Source: Aptenodytes patagonicus
Taxonomy: Eukaryota; Chordata; Aves; Sphenisciformes; Spheniscidae
Direction of reading: 5' to 3'
DNA: 64,000 nt
Assembly: GCF_965638725.1 (NCBI RefSeq)
Contig: NC_134960.1
Span: forward strand, 5,396,501-5,460,500
Below the pieces are notes generated by a model that worked only from the letters and a program-made list of their open reading frames with translations, had not been told where the DNA came from and searched no databases. The translations under genes were made by a program, and so were the position numbers. Shown here piece after piece: positions 1-11,695 of this stretch. Numbering within the stretch: the stretch's first letter is position 1; every line of letters begins with the position of its first letter.

Positions 1-2191
1 GTTTTATATCCCAGTTCTTGGCTTTCAAAAGCCTGTCTGTGCTATTTTATTCTCCACACCATCCAAGAACGCTGGCTCCAGACCTCACAGCCACAAGTCA
101 CCTTACCCTCCTGAGTCACAGATGGGAAATCCAGATTAGCATACTGGAAAACAGAGGTTTTGGGGACTGGCTTAATAAAAATTACTATCAGACCACCTGG
201 TTTCCAGCAAGATTGTATCCTGGATCCCCTGTCAGACACATTACTGGTCCCTTGCTCAGGGAGAAGAGTTTAAGTTTTCCCTCCAATAGCAATCCCGAGA
301 GCCTTTTGTAAAGGCGTATACTGAATATTCCGATCCTCCTGACCTGGTGGTTGCAGGTTTGTATGAGGCACCGTATCAGGATGTGGTTCCCCGGTTGTCT
401 GAAGTGATCTGCGCTGGGATTGCTGTGCTCCAGCCCTCCAGCCACGGGATCCCGCCTTCTCCCATGCGCCAGCCCTGATGCTTGCGGAAGCACACAGCGA
501 TCCACTTAAGAGAACTGAGACAGCCAAAAATAATTTTATCATGAAAAAGGGCTTAGTTTTTAGCTGCCTCAGCTTTCTGAAACAGTTTTTTGCATGATCC
601 CATGAGTGCTGGCGCTGGCAGGAGGGAGGAAGCAGAACTGCAACATCCCCCTGATTTAGATCAACTGCTGTGGAAATGCACCCTTGGAGACCCGCAGATA
701 GAAGCGTAACATTGACTGTGCTGGAAGGTTGGTTAACTACAGCCCCAGATGAAGTCCAGAGAGGCTGAACATTTCAGCACAAAGATTCTTCCTTATTCCT
801 CTTCAGATGATGTCAACTCCAGAGATTAACACTGCTAGTAAAATTCTGGCCTCATTTCTATCAGCGGGCCAAGTTTTCATGCTTTAGTCTTAAAGGCTAT
901 GATTATCATTAACCAGTAGGATTAATACTTGCAATATAGTAATCTGATTTTTCTTAATTTTTTTTTTCCTGTTATAGCCAAGTCTGTTAAGAGTTACTTA
1001 TTAATACGTCTGGAATATTAAATGTCCGTGTTTGACAACCACTTACAGGGAAAGACGTCGTATGTTTAGATCCATTTATCTCAATGCATGAGCAGACACA
1101 ATCATTTTATCTAGTTTTAGAAGAGAATGTGCCCATAATGTCACTGAAATATTTGTGGTTTTAAAATAAACAAACACACCCTACTCTATTTAAAAAAAAA
1201 AAAAAAAAAAAAAAAGCTTCTTCCCAGAGACCGTCTGCAAGCTCCACACAATTACAGGAAATACAAAAATATATTTTGCCTACCACTTATTGTAAAAACT
1301 GTGTGGCCCTTCCCAAAATAAATTAATATCTCTTTCATGTAGAAAATAACCCACGAGAGTTTTATAGACCCTTAATAATTTACAGCAAAAAGGAAGAAAA
1401 ATTAAGAGGAGCTAATTATGGCCTCAACAGATAACAAAGAAAACATAACAACCTATACAATAAAAATTCATTGTATGCGCAGTTTAAGTTTCTAACACTG
1501 GTAAAAGCTCCACCTCTGTCACCACCTAAAGAAAACACGTTTCTCAAACCAGAGGCACCGCCCAAATAATGCACCGTGTTAAATGTCTTCACGGGATATT
1601 TTAGTTGGTGTTAGAAGGAAGGAAAACCACATTGGTTTCATGCATAAAGAATTCCAGTTACTCCAGTAGCAAGCATACTACTGAGAGTCCACAGGAGGGC
1701 ACCGCTGCTTAAAAGATCAAAAAACAGAGGCATTTGAACAGTCCCTTTCCAGCACTAGACTTCCTGTTACCAAATATTCTGAGTAAAATCTGATACAAAA
1801 TAAGTTATTAAGGAAGTCTTTATAGCGATTTTTGTCACTAAAGAAACATAATTCTCTCATGCTGTTTAATGGGTCCAAACTTCTAAGATAGAAAAGGAAT
1901 ACTGAAGTTTTGGAAAAGAGCATCGGGGCAATAGAAGGACATTAAGGAGTCAAAAGTAGCTCTTGTAAGTCATAAATATTTTGATTATCTAAAACCCTCG
2001 TATAAACACAAAGTCATATCCTTTTAATTTGTTTCAACCTCTTTAATCTAGTTTATATCGGTGTGGTTGGCTTCCATAGTCAACAGGTATTGATTTTTTT
2101 TTTTTTTTAAACTATGAGCTGGATTTTTTTAATGAATTTAAGTACGTTTTGTTAGTATAGTGCAATCCTCTAGATTTAGGCCTGGTTTTAC
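1..2191. other. Left flank, no gene supported
   Basis: I see no exon with both splice sites and a convincing protein here. A run of 24 A lies near 1191-1214, and the stretch 1000-2100 is AT-rich. This could be intron or 3' flank of the minus-strand gene whose exon ends at 2192. Several short open frames on both strands at 1-540 look like chance or decayed repeat sequence. Confidence 0.4.
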
Positions 2192-2325
2192 CTTTCAACA
2201 GACGGAAAGCATTTTGAAACCTCCAGGATTCCTTCATGCAGACTGTTTGCTGAATTAGTTCTGCATCGACGTTATGCTCCTTGAAGACTGTAATAACATC
2301 ATCCTGGCTATAGACAGATTTCATC
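2192..2325 (-). CDS. Internal exon of an unidentified minus-strand gene
   Basis: Read on the minus strand, this block has an acceptor (AAAATCAG before base 2325) and a good donor (AAAG followed by GTAAAA). It encodes 44 residues beginning MKSVYSQDDVITVFKEHNVD and ending RFQNAFRLLK. The peptide is charged, balanced and helix-like, which suggests real coding sequence. The exon enters in phase 2 and leaves in phase 1. The exon at 6169-6292 leaves in phase 1, so at least one exon of length 1 mod 3 must lie between them if both belong to one gene. I do not recognise the family. Membership of the same gene as the exons at 6-10 kb is inferred from strand and position only. Confidence 0.5.
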
Positions 2326-5300
2326 CTGATTTTCTAAATGTGCATAGGTGGAAACAGTTGGGAATAGAAGGGATTCGACCATAATCTCCCAGATCACTCT
2401 GAGATCCGCACACGTTCAGGCAAGGATTTTTGATCTAATCCTTTCAAAGAGATATTAACAGACTTTTAGAAGCCTCGTTCCTACCCAAATCAACACCCCA
2501 GGCAGAGAGTAATTTTGCAGTTCATTGGAAGACACCACAAACTTCCCCATCCTGGCCCCTTGCTTTAGCTACGAGTGTGAAGAACTTCTTAAAAGAGATA
2601 CAACTGTCCTTGAGAGCGCTCTTGCTTTTTTTGGCAGAAGATTTATCTTCCACCCTGTTCTGCTGTTTGTACTTTAATCTGCATAAACATCAAATCTGTG
2701 ATCTTACTTTTGAGACTGTCATGAATTAGCACTGGTTGGGAGAGGGTTTTCATTGAAAAAGATTGATTAAAATGCACTGAGAGGAAACTAGACAGTCTTT
2801 TGCCTACCTAAAGTTTGAACATGACACTCTACAGGATAAAAACGTCTACCCTGTGCAAATTCAGATGAGGAGTAAAACACTACCCCTCTCTTTTATTTGC
2901 TTAACGCAAAATAAGATATTCTACAGATAAAAAGGTAACTACAGAATAACCCACAGGAACTATTTCTTCAGTAAGTAGTAGTAGTAAGTAGTATTAAAAG
3001 TTCACCTTACTGAACAAAATCTTCCCTGAGCCCTTAGTAAGAGGAGTGTGCTGAAAGACAGAAACACACCTTCGTGAAGGGTGAAGCGGAAAGTCATCAA
3101 AGAATTGAATTTGCATCCTTTTCTTTGGACTTAGATTACCATTTTTCCCTAAAACCTGCCCTCCCTCCTCTTCCCTCTGAAGCTCAATTTCTCTTTGCCT
3201 CTTTCATATTTTCACTCTTCTGTCATAATTGATGATTTCCTTTCTTCTCTTTCCTAAAAGTTTATATAAGAGCTGGTCATAATTTGAAGTGATGGGATGA
3301 AAGTAAGACAGCAAAATACAGTCTGAAAAGTCAAGGTTCTTGTCAAGGATCAAAGAATCTAGCAATCCTGCGACAGATGTGAGATGGTATATCTTTCACT
3401 TCATCTTAGTCCAAGACAGACCAGGATCACAAGTTTTGCCAAAGGAAGACCTGGAGCCAGCAGCAATCTCAGCCACGCTCTGATCTTTTTCATCTGCAAA
3501 TCTTTCTTTATGTATTTTCCAGTTAAAATTAAAATCTACTTGCTCTTTTCCCCTTAGCTCTTCCTAGGCCCCATCTATTTCTTGTTCCACTGAACCTCAG
3601 TAGGGTGTTTTTTGTGGTGCTTTTGCGTGACTGACATTTAGCTTTGTTTGAAAACAGCAGGAGGAGTTATGCTATGAAGTTCAGTATGTACCTGTCTGAA
3701 ATTAGCTGTAAGACATCCATGTTATTCAAGAAGTTTTAAAATGAGGTGGTGTATAAAAGTGAGGCTTTCTAGACACAAAATAGCAATCTAGAATTCATAA
3801 TTTTAATTCAGAAAATCAAAACTGTTATTACAGTTTGAAACACGCAGGAAAATTGAAACAGATTAACAGGAAAAACCTTCTGATTATTTCAGTATTTCTT
3901 AATTAACAACTAGGACAGTGAAAAATGTCATGGCATGAGAACAGCAGGGTTTGGTGCTCACAGTGTTGTTATAAAAAGACAGTATAATGGAAAAAAAACA
4001 GAGATACAAATGATCATATTCCCCCAAAATCTGTGAGCCATTGAAATAATTCATTCTTTGGCAGAGATCACTCTTGGAAAACATCAGCTGGAGAAGTTCT
4101 AGAAAGCTACAAAGGATTGGATCAGGGTTTAGAAAGTGGAAACTATTATAAAATATGAATTAATGCAGTCACGCTCCTATTACAATTACTCACATCTCTT
4201 ATCTCTTTTTCAGTAAGAAAAGTAACTTGGCTGACCCCAAAAATAAAGATGCTAACCTTCCAGCCAGAGAGTGTATCAGTCTCCGTCTCAATTGTATGCC
4301 AACTGAATAAAGTCCAGAAATTAGCCGAAAGTTCGTGGCATGATATAATTTTAAAAATGAATACGCTATTATAAGTAAGGCATTTAAAGTTAAAGCAGAT
4401 TTTAAAACACTTGACTTTTCATTCTAGGCATGACCTAATTGAGAGGTACAGACCAGAATGAAGCATCAAGGATATTGAAAGCTATTCTCTAGAGCTGCAC
4501 AATGTAAAGGAGTGAAACCTAAACTCCAGGTAGTGAACCTGAGTGATTTGTGTGATAATTTTTTCCAATTAAGAAAAAAAATTCTGAATCATGAAGCAGT
4601 GTTTCAACTTACACATATACATCAATCCTTCTTCATCTGCATGATCTTTGGAGAAGTATTTCCAGTGCATACTTGGTGGATTTTCAGATGTTGCTAGTTT
4701 GGTCAAATTATAACCCATTTGCTAAAGATACCTTACTAGGGTGTTGATCTCTCCACGAAACAGGAAAATGTGAAGGGACCGTGTTTTTCCTCCATCACAG
4801 CATATTATCTTACTTTTCTGACATTAACTGGCACATCTGACACTAACATAAGAGATTTCCAATTATTCTTGCTTATTTCTCTGTGCCTCTTTGAAGTGCT
4901 ATAGAGAATAATACTTATTAGGAAGAAATATTCCAGATCCTTCAGAGATGTTACAGGTCACTGAACCAGCTCTTAGCCAAACTGCTGTTAAAGAACTCTT
5001 TCACCTAGGAAGCTGAGAAGTGGTATGTATCCATCTCCACTAAATCTTGCTTTCTGAAGAAGGGGGCCGCAGCAGGTAGGAACAAGGACCGCTGCACAGC
5101 TACATGGGAGAGGCAACTAAGTAAAAGCAAGAGTTTAGAGTGGTCAGCCATCAGCAAAGATTCCTGCTGGGCAAGGAATCATGTAAATGCCAAAGCAAAA
5201 GGTGAGCTCAAAGGACTTATATGCTAGAGAACTTTTCACCAACAGGCTGTTGCCAACGCAACAGACGTTATTACAAACTTAAAGTTTGAAAACCTGTTTA

Positions 5301-6168
5301 TTATGACACCTAATCACTTACCCTGGTTTTCCACACTGCCCATGGTCTGTATGCCATAGCCTGGGAGCCAGAGTAATAGCATGCCTTCACTGTAATCAAG
5401 GTGAGACTGAACTTCATAGGCATGGACCCTGCTTAGCTATGAGCTGGCTGGTTCAGATGATAGCGCCCTGAGCTCTGCGCTTGTAATGATTACTTGCCAC
5501 CTGGTTTAAAACTGGTTTGGGAACATTTACGCAAGTTGAGGTCATGCCTCCAGCTGCTCTGTAACCAGGTGCTTAGAAAAGATGTTCCAATTGATTTCAA
5601 TATGAATATCATACCTGGAAAGCTTTTAGGATCAGGCTTTTATTGGAATGATGATCAGTATAATGATTGGCATTCAGTAGAGCGAGAATCAGTACACTGA
5701 TTGTTTTGAGGTTTTGTTCATTTGTTTGTTTTGCAAACTGAGACAGAAATCCATAATAAAACTGTTAAAAATCATATCAAGACTCCTACCATTTTCTATG
5801 ATACAGTCATCTTTGAACTGCTGAAATCCCACAAAGGCAGTTACTAAATTTACACTTGACATTGGCAAGCCAACTGCAGTCTTATCTGCAATATATTTTA
5901 ACTTTTTGTTACCAGGTTACATATAAAGTTTGCTTCTCACTACAGTTGCAGTCCTGCCTTCCAGTTAGTTATCAATGTCTACTGATAAAGGCTATTTTCC
6001 CATCACTTAATATTGAGCAATTTAGAAATAACGTGATCATTTATATAAAGTAAATACAATTCTGCTATCCATTAACCTTTTCTGCAAACAGACGCTATAG
6101 CATTTGGCTGAAAACAATATACCTTGATCCCTTCATACACAGCCACAGATTCCACTTAGTATACATAC
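2326..6168 (-). other. Presumed intron(s), with a weak exon candidate near 4.0-4.1 kb
   Basis: This is AT-rich sequence between two minus-strand exons. A candidate acceptor (CCTTTGTAG before base 4106) is followed by an open frame reading FLELLQLMFSKSDLCQRM, but I see only a weak donor downstream, so it is not called as an exon. At least one exon is required in this interval to make the phases agree. Nothing else is recognised. Confidence 0.35.
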
Positions 6169-6292
6169 CTTTGACGTCAGGCATAAACAGACCAAGAGCA
6201 GCTACACCCACAAGCCTCTGATGTCGGATATGATCTAATTCACAACAGGTTACAACAAAATTAAATCCACAGAAGGCAGCAGATTGATAGGA
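6169..6292 (-). CDS. Internal exon of an unidentified minus-strand gene
   Basis: On the minus strand the exon is bounded by a strong acceptor (CCTTGGTTTTACAG) and a strong donor (AAAG followed by GTATGT). It encodes 41 residues plus one base, starting SYQSAAFCGFNFVV and ending ALGLFMPDVK. It enters in phase 0, which matches the exit phase of the exon at 9195-9303. The peptide is rich in A, V, L, F and C, which suggests a buried helix of a repeat protein (HEAT/ARM-like) or an amphipathic membrane-associated segment; that is only an impression. I do not recognise the family. Splice sites on both sides plus an uninterrupted frame are the evidence that it is real. Confidence 0.6.
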
Positions 6293-7391
6293 CTGTAAAA
6301 CCAAGGGGATCACACGTTAAACACTTCAGTCTTTCCACGGATGGAGGACTGCATACAGTGTTATATTAGAAACAGAGGCCTCTATAAATAAGCAACCTGA
6401 CCTTTGTTTGAAATTTATAAATAGGATCAGAGCATCTTTTAATTTTACTGACTTATTTCCTTTATAAACAGATAATGCATTTTTATGGCTTGTTCTGATG
6501 CATATCTAGCACATTCCATTTTTAGGTCTTGATTCACTTCCTGGGTTACACTACAACCAGAAGCAGAAATTCTAAAGTACTTTGGAAAAGCTTTGGGTTT
6601 ATAGTATTTTTGACATAATCAAAACCAGCAAGTGCTAGAAATGTTTTAGAAAAGCATATTCACGTTGCTCGACTGTAGCATTTTGGTTAAAATTTCGGAA
6701 TTCATAGACCACACCTAGAATAAAAAGCAATGGGCTAAACTAAAGTGAAGGAAATTTTAGGGGGAGGCATTAAGGAAGTCTTCCTAACAGTAAATTAGGC
6801 ACTTGACTACCTAATCTAGGATTACCACAGATGTTTAAAAAACAGGTTAGGCAAATACATCATGAATAGACACAAATATACTAGAAGCAGGAGGTTTGCC
6901 TGGCTGATCTCAGAGGCTCCCTCCACCCCTATTTTCTACAAATACAATAGCATGACAACTAACAATATTTTCAGATAATTAGTTCTAACCTGCACCTTAG
7001 GTACAGCATCAGCCTTGCTCAACCCAAAAGTCCTACTGCTTTTCAAAATCATTCTCTCCAAAAAAACAGACACAGTAAGACAGACTCCAGTACACTCTCA
7101 AATGTTTTGTCTGCAAGTTTCTACTTCTCTAATTTAACAGGGAATTCTCATCTAGTTTTCCTGAGGCTGTTCCCACACAAACACATTCTAACTCTGGCCC
7201 ATTTTCTATTGCTTCTGCTTTTTCTAGTGCTGGAGAGCCACAGAGTGGTTCAGCGTAAGAGATTGGGATACTAGGGTTGAGTGGACCCAGGTACAAATTC
7301 AAGAGTTTAAAAAGCAGTGTACCAAATAGCACATCCTAAGAAAGACCAGTTCCTTTCCCATCCCATAAAAGTCCACTCTAAATATTTAATA

Positions 7392-7478
7392 TGCTGATTC
7401 TGCTAATATTTATTAGCTTAAAAAAATGCCAGTATGTATTACAATATAGTTCAACATGCTGCAGTAAGTACTAGTGAA
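7392..7478 (+). repeat. Direct repeat, copy 1
   Basis: This segment recurs at 8713-8798 with only about two substitutions and one single-base length difference in a run of A. It runs from TGCTGATTCTGCTA to AGTACTAGTGAA. The flanks on either side do not match, so the shared block has sharp edges. No terminal inverted repeats or poly(A) tail are evident. It is either a small non-autonomous repeat family member or a local duplication. Confidence 0.85.
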
Positions 7479-8712
7479 TGCTGATTTTTATAAACAAGCA
7501 ACAAACAACTATAAAAGGTACGGGCTTTTACTGGCAAAACAGTAATAATAATAAAGCCCCTTTTCAACATGTGCTAGTGTAATGTGCCATGCTTCGCTTT
7601 TCAGGAATATTTTTCTATCTCTGGAGTATAAGCTAAAATAGCAATTTATAATGAAAACATGATGATCTTAATTGCAATAGAGCAAGTGATACACTTAATA
7701 GGATGTGCATGCTCTTTCTAAGCAGTTTACTGTATTGTCATATCTCCCTCAGTTAAGAAAGCAATAAGCCATCTGCAGATGTTTATGTATGAAATCCATC
7801 ACAGGGAAAACATTTGCACTACAGAACAGATAAGATAATTAAAAATGAAATTGCAAGATAAGGTGTTTGACAGGGCGGAGGGAAGCCGCACAGTGGAGGA
7901 AAAACCATCCCCATGACTACTGGTCCTTTCTCCTCCCTGCTCATTGCTGTTCGCCTCTTCTTTGATTCCAGAGCTTGTTTTATTCCTCAGCAGCCTTTCT
8001 ACAGACTGGCGGATCCAGTCACAGTTGGAAATTGTGGAACTGTGGTTTGTTTCAGAAAGAGAAGAAAAGAGAGTTTAAGTATCGCCTTAGCAGCAGATGG
8101 CTTTGCTTTGGATTCTTTTATACACAAAGGAGATGTGTTTGCTGGCTTTGTAATTAACTCAAAAAGGGAAAAGAAAAATTGTTAAAGGCAGTGTGGATAT
8201 GACTTGAATTTTTCATCAGGTAAGAAGTCAGAAAATCCATAAAACTGTGGTAAAAGTTACTGAAATAATATCTTTTAAAGGATTATTGTATTCTGTACAT
8301 CATATTTAAAATTGCATGGAAAGTTTCCTCCAGATTTTATCTGCGCAATACTTTGGAACTTAATAAACAGACCATGTTTGCAACCAAAACATTTACTGGT
8401 CACTTTGAAGGGATGGGACTATGCATCTTTAACATAGGTAAGAAAATACTTAGGAAAGAAAGCCTTTTTAAAACTAATTTTATTTTAGACTATGCTTTTA
8501 ACTTTCTTTTGCTTATGCATGTTTCAGTAATGTTTCTGCACCTAGAGGAATGAAACAACTAGGCTAAGTGGATTATCATTTCTTGTAGTGTTAAACTCTC
8601 ACTATGGTAGAGAACCTCTTTCAAAATGCATGGATTAGGGATTGAAGGAATTAGTTCTCTTATTAAACACTTCAATCCAATTCTGACATCAGCTGTAGTT
8701 GTGGTTCAAGGG

Positions 8713-8798
8713 TGCTGATTCTGCTAGTATTTACTAGCTTAAAAAATGCCAGTATGTATTACAATATAGTTCAACATGCTGCAGTAAGTACTAGTGAA
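8713..8798 (+). repeat. Direct repeat, copy 2
   Basis: This is the second copy of the segment at 7392-7478, in the same orientation and about 1.3 kb away. Identity is about 97% by eye. Such similarity in presumed intron means a recent copying event, gene conversion or selection. Confidence 0.85.
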
Positions 8799-9194
8799 AC
8801 TTATTTTTCTAATGCTATGAATACTCCAGGTGTTTAAAAAAGACAGGTGTAATTGTTTTATTGCCAAGGAAATGTTTAAATTGCCTTGCAGAATGACATG
8901 TACTAAAGACTACACTTTTTAACTCACAGTACAAACCAAACAGTGAAAAGAAATTAATCTTTTTCCTGAAAAAAGGACAATGTAGAGGATCAGTGTGCTA
9001 AAAGCTAATGTAGTGAGTGAACTGATCACAAGGTCAGTACGGGGACTTTTCTTTAATGGTAGAAAGCACCAAAGAAGCCCTACCACCCACACTGAATTCT
9101 TGGGAGAGGACATTCAGCACTCACTATCAAACCGTGTTGTGCAACCATGGATAAATAAGCGAGCATAGCAAATAGCGCATAAAATATTACAAAC

Positions 9195-9303
9195 CTGGCT
9201 CAGCCTCATGTCCTTTGAGTCCCCACAGCTTCTCCTGATAACGTAAAAAGCAGAGAAGAGTAGAGCTTGTCTTTGAAGGTATCTCGCTTCCAAGCCAGAT
9301 CCC
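9195..9303 (-). CDS. Internal exon of an unidentified minus-strand gene
   Basis: The donor (CCAG followed by GTTTGT) is good. The acceptor (GGGTGTTAGCAG) has a poor pyrimidine tract. Using it completes the TG left by the upstream exon into a Trp codon, then reads 36 residues from GSGLEARYLQRQALLF to SKDMRLSQ and exits in phase 0, as the next exon needs. A second acceptor with a better pyrimidine tract lies just before base 9364. From it another frame (beginning YSPDWQRFEPCPSGKD) stays open for about 52 codons, but it does not fit the upstream phase and stops before the donor. The exact 5' edge of this exon is therefore uncertain. The function is not recognised. Confidence 0.45.
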
Positions 9304-9468
9304 CTGCTAACACCCAATCTTTTCCCGAAGGGCAGGGCTCAAATCTCTGCCAGTCAGGTGAATACTGCAGGCAGTGCAAAGAGGAAGATCACCCTTGGGA
9401 TAAAGCAGCCAGACTTTAGACCCTTACACATCTAAACTGGCAGCAAAGCTCATCAGGGCAACATTTAC

Positions 9469-9757
9469 CACTGGTTGGCCTCTTGTCCTTCCAGCACACA
9501 CATCCTTCTGTGTGATAAATCCAGCCAGGCAATTAGTGCTTCTTCAGGGGAAAAGTAGTTTACAGTGCATTCCAGGAAATATGTTGCCTGAAGGTGCTGC
9601 TGCCCAGCCACATCATCGGTTTCTGCAGGGTCTGACTGTGCTACCTTCAGGATCCCTTCCATTTCTCCTGGACGTATGAGGAGAAGAGTTTTTGCAAGCT
9701 GGTGCCCACACAGTAGGGTACATAGCTCTTGTTCCTGACCGACTGGAGTAGGGACAC
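9469..9757 (-). CDS. Internal exon of an unidentified minus-strand gene
   Basis: This is the best exon of the left-hand gene: 289 nt, open throughout for 95 codons. It has an acceptor (TAGTCCCTTGCAG) and a donor (CCAGTG followed by GTAAAT). It enters in phase 1 and leaves in phase 2. The peptide runs from VPTPVGQEQELCTLLCGHQL through LLLIRPGEMEGILKVAQ and LECTVNYFSPEEALIAWLDL to VLEGQEANQW. It is acidic and helix-rich with several cysteines, and no catalytic motif is visible. I do not recognise the family. The upstream exons and the start of the protein are not seen; they may lie at higher coordinates, before NPY6R, or be undetected. Transcription runs away from NPY6R, in divergent arrangement. 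Confidence 0.6.
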
Positions 9758-11677
9758 CTGCAAGGGACTACAAAGTCTATCTGAGCCACTAGACTTCAAT
9801 AGCTTTTGCAGCATGATTGCGCAAGTTTCTATGCCATTCCCTCCAGATAGCTGTAACCGAGCCAGCCGGGTTATTCAGGGAGACTACAGGGCTTAACGTT
9901 GGCCCCTGACCACAAATTAAGTCATATTTGGAATATCAGGGCCCCATATAGTCACATAAATCTACAGCCACTTCTCACTCCAACATGACTACACTAGCTG
10001 AAAAGTGTATTTTAATCAGAATGAGAGTGGTTATAGATCCTCCAAAGGTGATTGGGTTTTGTTTTTTTCAGAATCTTAATTTGAAGCACCCAAACTAATG
10101 TCATGCAGAAGCACCAGGATAAAGCAGTCGAGGATATAACTCTAGCTGGAATATTCTTTGGGTGCCTGGGGGCAAACAGTTACAGAATCATAGTTCCCAG
10201 TTTAACCCTGGATTTGGTGTTTAATCTCGTGCAAGCAACTAAACATTTTTTTATTCCTTCATGACTAAATAATGGCAATAGTTTCTGTAAAAAGGTTGAC
10301 AAATCTTCTACACAGAAACAAATTATTTCTAGTAATAATAAAACATCCACCTATCCCTTCTTTTTGCGCATCCTCTTTAACTTTCCACTGCTTCTTCATC
10401 CTCCTTTCTCCACAGGGCTCTCAACACTGTGGTATTTATTACTAGGGGTGAAGAATGACCTCCTTCCTGCTAGTTTTCCAATAATTCCTACTTCAAAAAG
10501 GAATTAAGGTGAGTTGAGTTAGAGCTGGGTTTTGAAAGGTTTACGTGTAGAACCTATTTATCCATCTTTCAAAGTAACCCTTACATCCTCCTTTTTTCCT
10601 TTTCCAGGTTGGAAACATAGCCTCTTTCTGGCCAGAAAGCTGGTGAGCCTTTGATTTAGGATTAACTTTAATTCAATGATAAATTCAAACCCATCAGGAT
10701 ATTAATGGGAAGAATTAAGTTCAGCAGAATATTAGTTTTATAACAACAGAATTGTACTAATATCAGATTTTTGCTTGACAACTGTTTAAGTTAGAACTGC
10801 AAGAAGAATCAACTCTCTGTCTCTTGAGTACATGTTGTATTTAACCACAGAAAATTTTGGGGGTATCATTTGTCAAACTTGTACAACAGCACACGGTGTG
10901 TAGGGAAATGAGACAACCTTTGGCAACTACCGATATGGAAATAATTGTATGTGTAACTAAGATGTGATCTTTGTTTGGTTTACATTTTTCTCAGATTAGA
11001 TTGAGGGAAAAGGGCCTGCTATCTTTAATGTATAAACAGAACAGGAAACTCCCTTAAAGATGTCCTTCATAGAGGTGTTGAATATCACTTAAGCTCAAGC
11101 ACACATAATTTTGATTAAGCAGAAGGATTTGGTGTATTAGCTCACATTGCTTTGTAGTTCTAGAGAAAATATGTGTGATGTCTAAGCTAGCAATGTGATA
11201 TCAGGACCCAATTCTTCATTCTTCTGATAATAAAAAAAGCAACAGATTATCCCCATTGGAATTCTTTAAACCTTGCTAAATCTTCGGCTGAGACAGATCT
11301 TAAAATATGTTATTTTGAAAAGCAAAGTTTATCCACAGTTGGTAAAGGAGGATTTGCATGAAAATGTTCATACAAGTTTAAACAGAGCTGTCACTGCTAT
11401 TTCTTATACATCACAATCAGTTACAGTTCTGTAACACTGTCAGTGCAGAACCTCAGAAAAGTAGCATCAACCTCTATCCATATACATATACACACCAAAA
11501 ACCACTAATACTCAACCACTGGCTTTTCCTTTCAGGATTTCTCAGTGCTATAATTAATTAGATTAGATTTGCTCAAAACTTCAAGGACACCAACTACAAA
11601 GATAGACTCGTAGTAATCATTGCCTTGGAAAGCTCCGTACAAAGTATATTCTAAATAATAGTAGGTTTTGTCCATAG
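9758..11677. other. Sequence between the minus-strand gene and NPY6R
   Basis: This is AT-rich and contains no open frame with convincing splice sites. The right part must include the 5' intron and promoter of NPY6R if, as in other Y receptors, the 5' untranslated region is split by an intron. I cannot place the first exon or a transcription start. Confidence 0.4.
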
Positions 11678-11695
11678 GTTGGCAGATGCTTCACG
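11678..11695 (+). other. NPY6R: Probable last 18 bases of the NPY6R 5' UTR, after a splice acceptor
   Basis: The sequence GTTTTGTCCATAG ends at 11677 and is followed by 18 bases before the start codon. An intron just upstream of the coding exon is known in NPY-family receptor genes, so this AG is a plausible 3' splice site. No upstream exon was identified. Confidence 0.45.

Larger units (their letters stand above)
6293..9194 (-). other. Presumed intron carrying a duplicated 86-bp segment
   Basis: This is AT-rich sequence between two phase-compatible minus-strand exons. It holds two copies of an 86-87 bp direct repeat, described separately. An open minus-strand frame near 7132-7260 lacks clear splice sites and is not needed for phase, so it is not called. 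No other feature is recognised. Confidence 0.45.

Noticed and set aside
1-540. Overlapping open frames, minus strand, with a faint look of decayed retroelement sequence
   Set aside because: No motif, terminal repeat or family match that I can state; too short and ambiguous to call an element.
3966-4106. Possible exon of the left-hand minus-strand gene (FLELLQLMFSKSDLCQRM)
   Set aside because: Acceptor is fair but no convincing donor, and the phase does not join directly to the exon at 6169-6292.
7129-7332. Minus-strand frame ending SGKLDENSLLN
   Set aside because: No clear splice sites and not needed for phase between neighbouring exons.
10170-10195. ACAGAATCATAG resembling a CR1 3' end
   Set aside because: Adjacent bases do not continue as CR1; too short to call.
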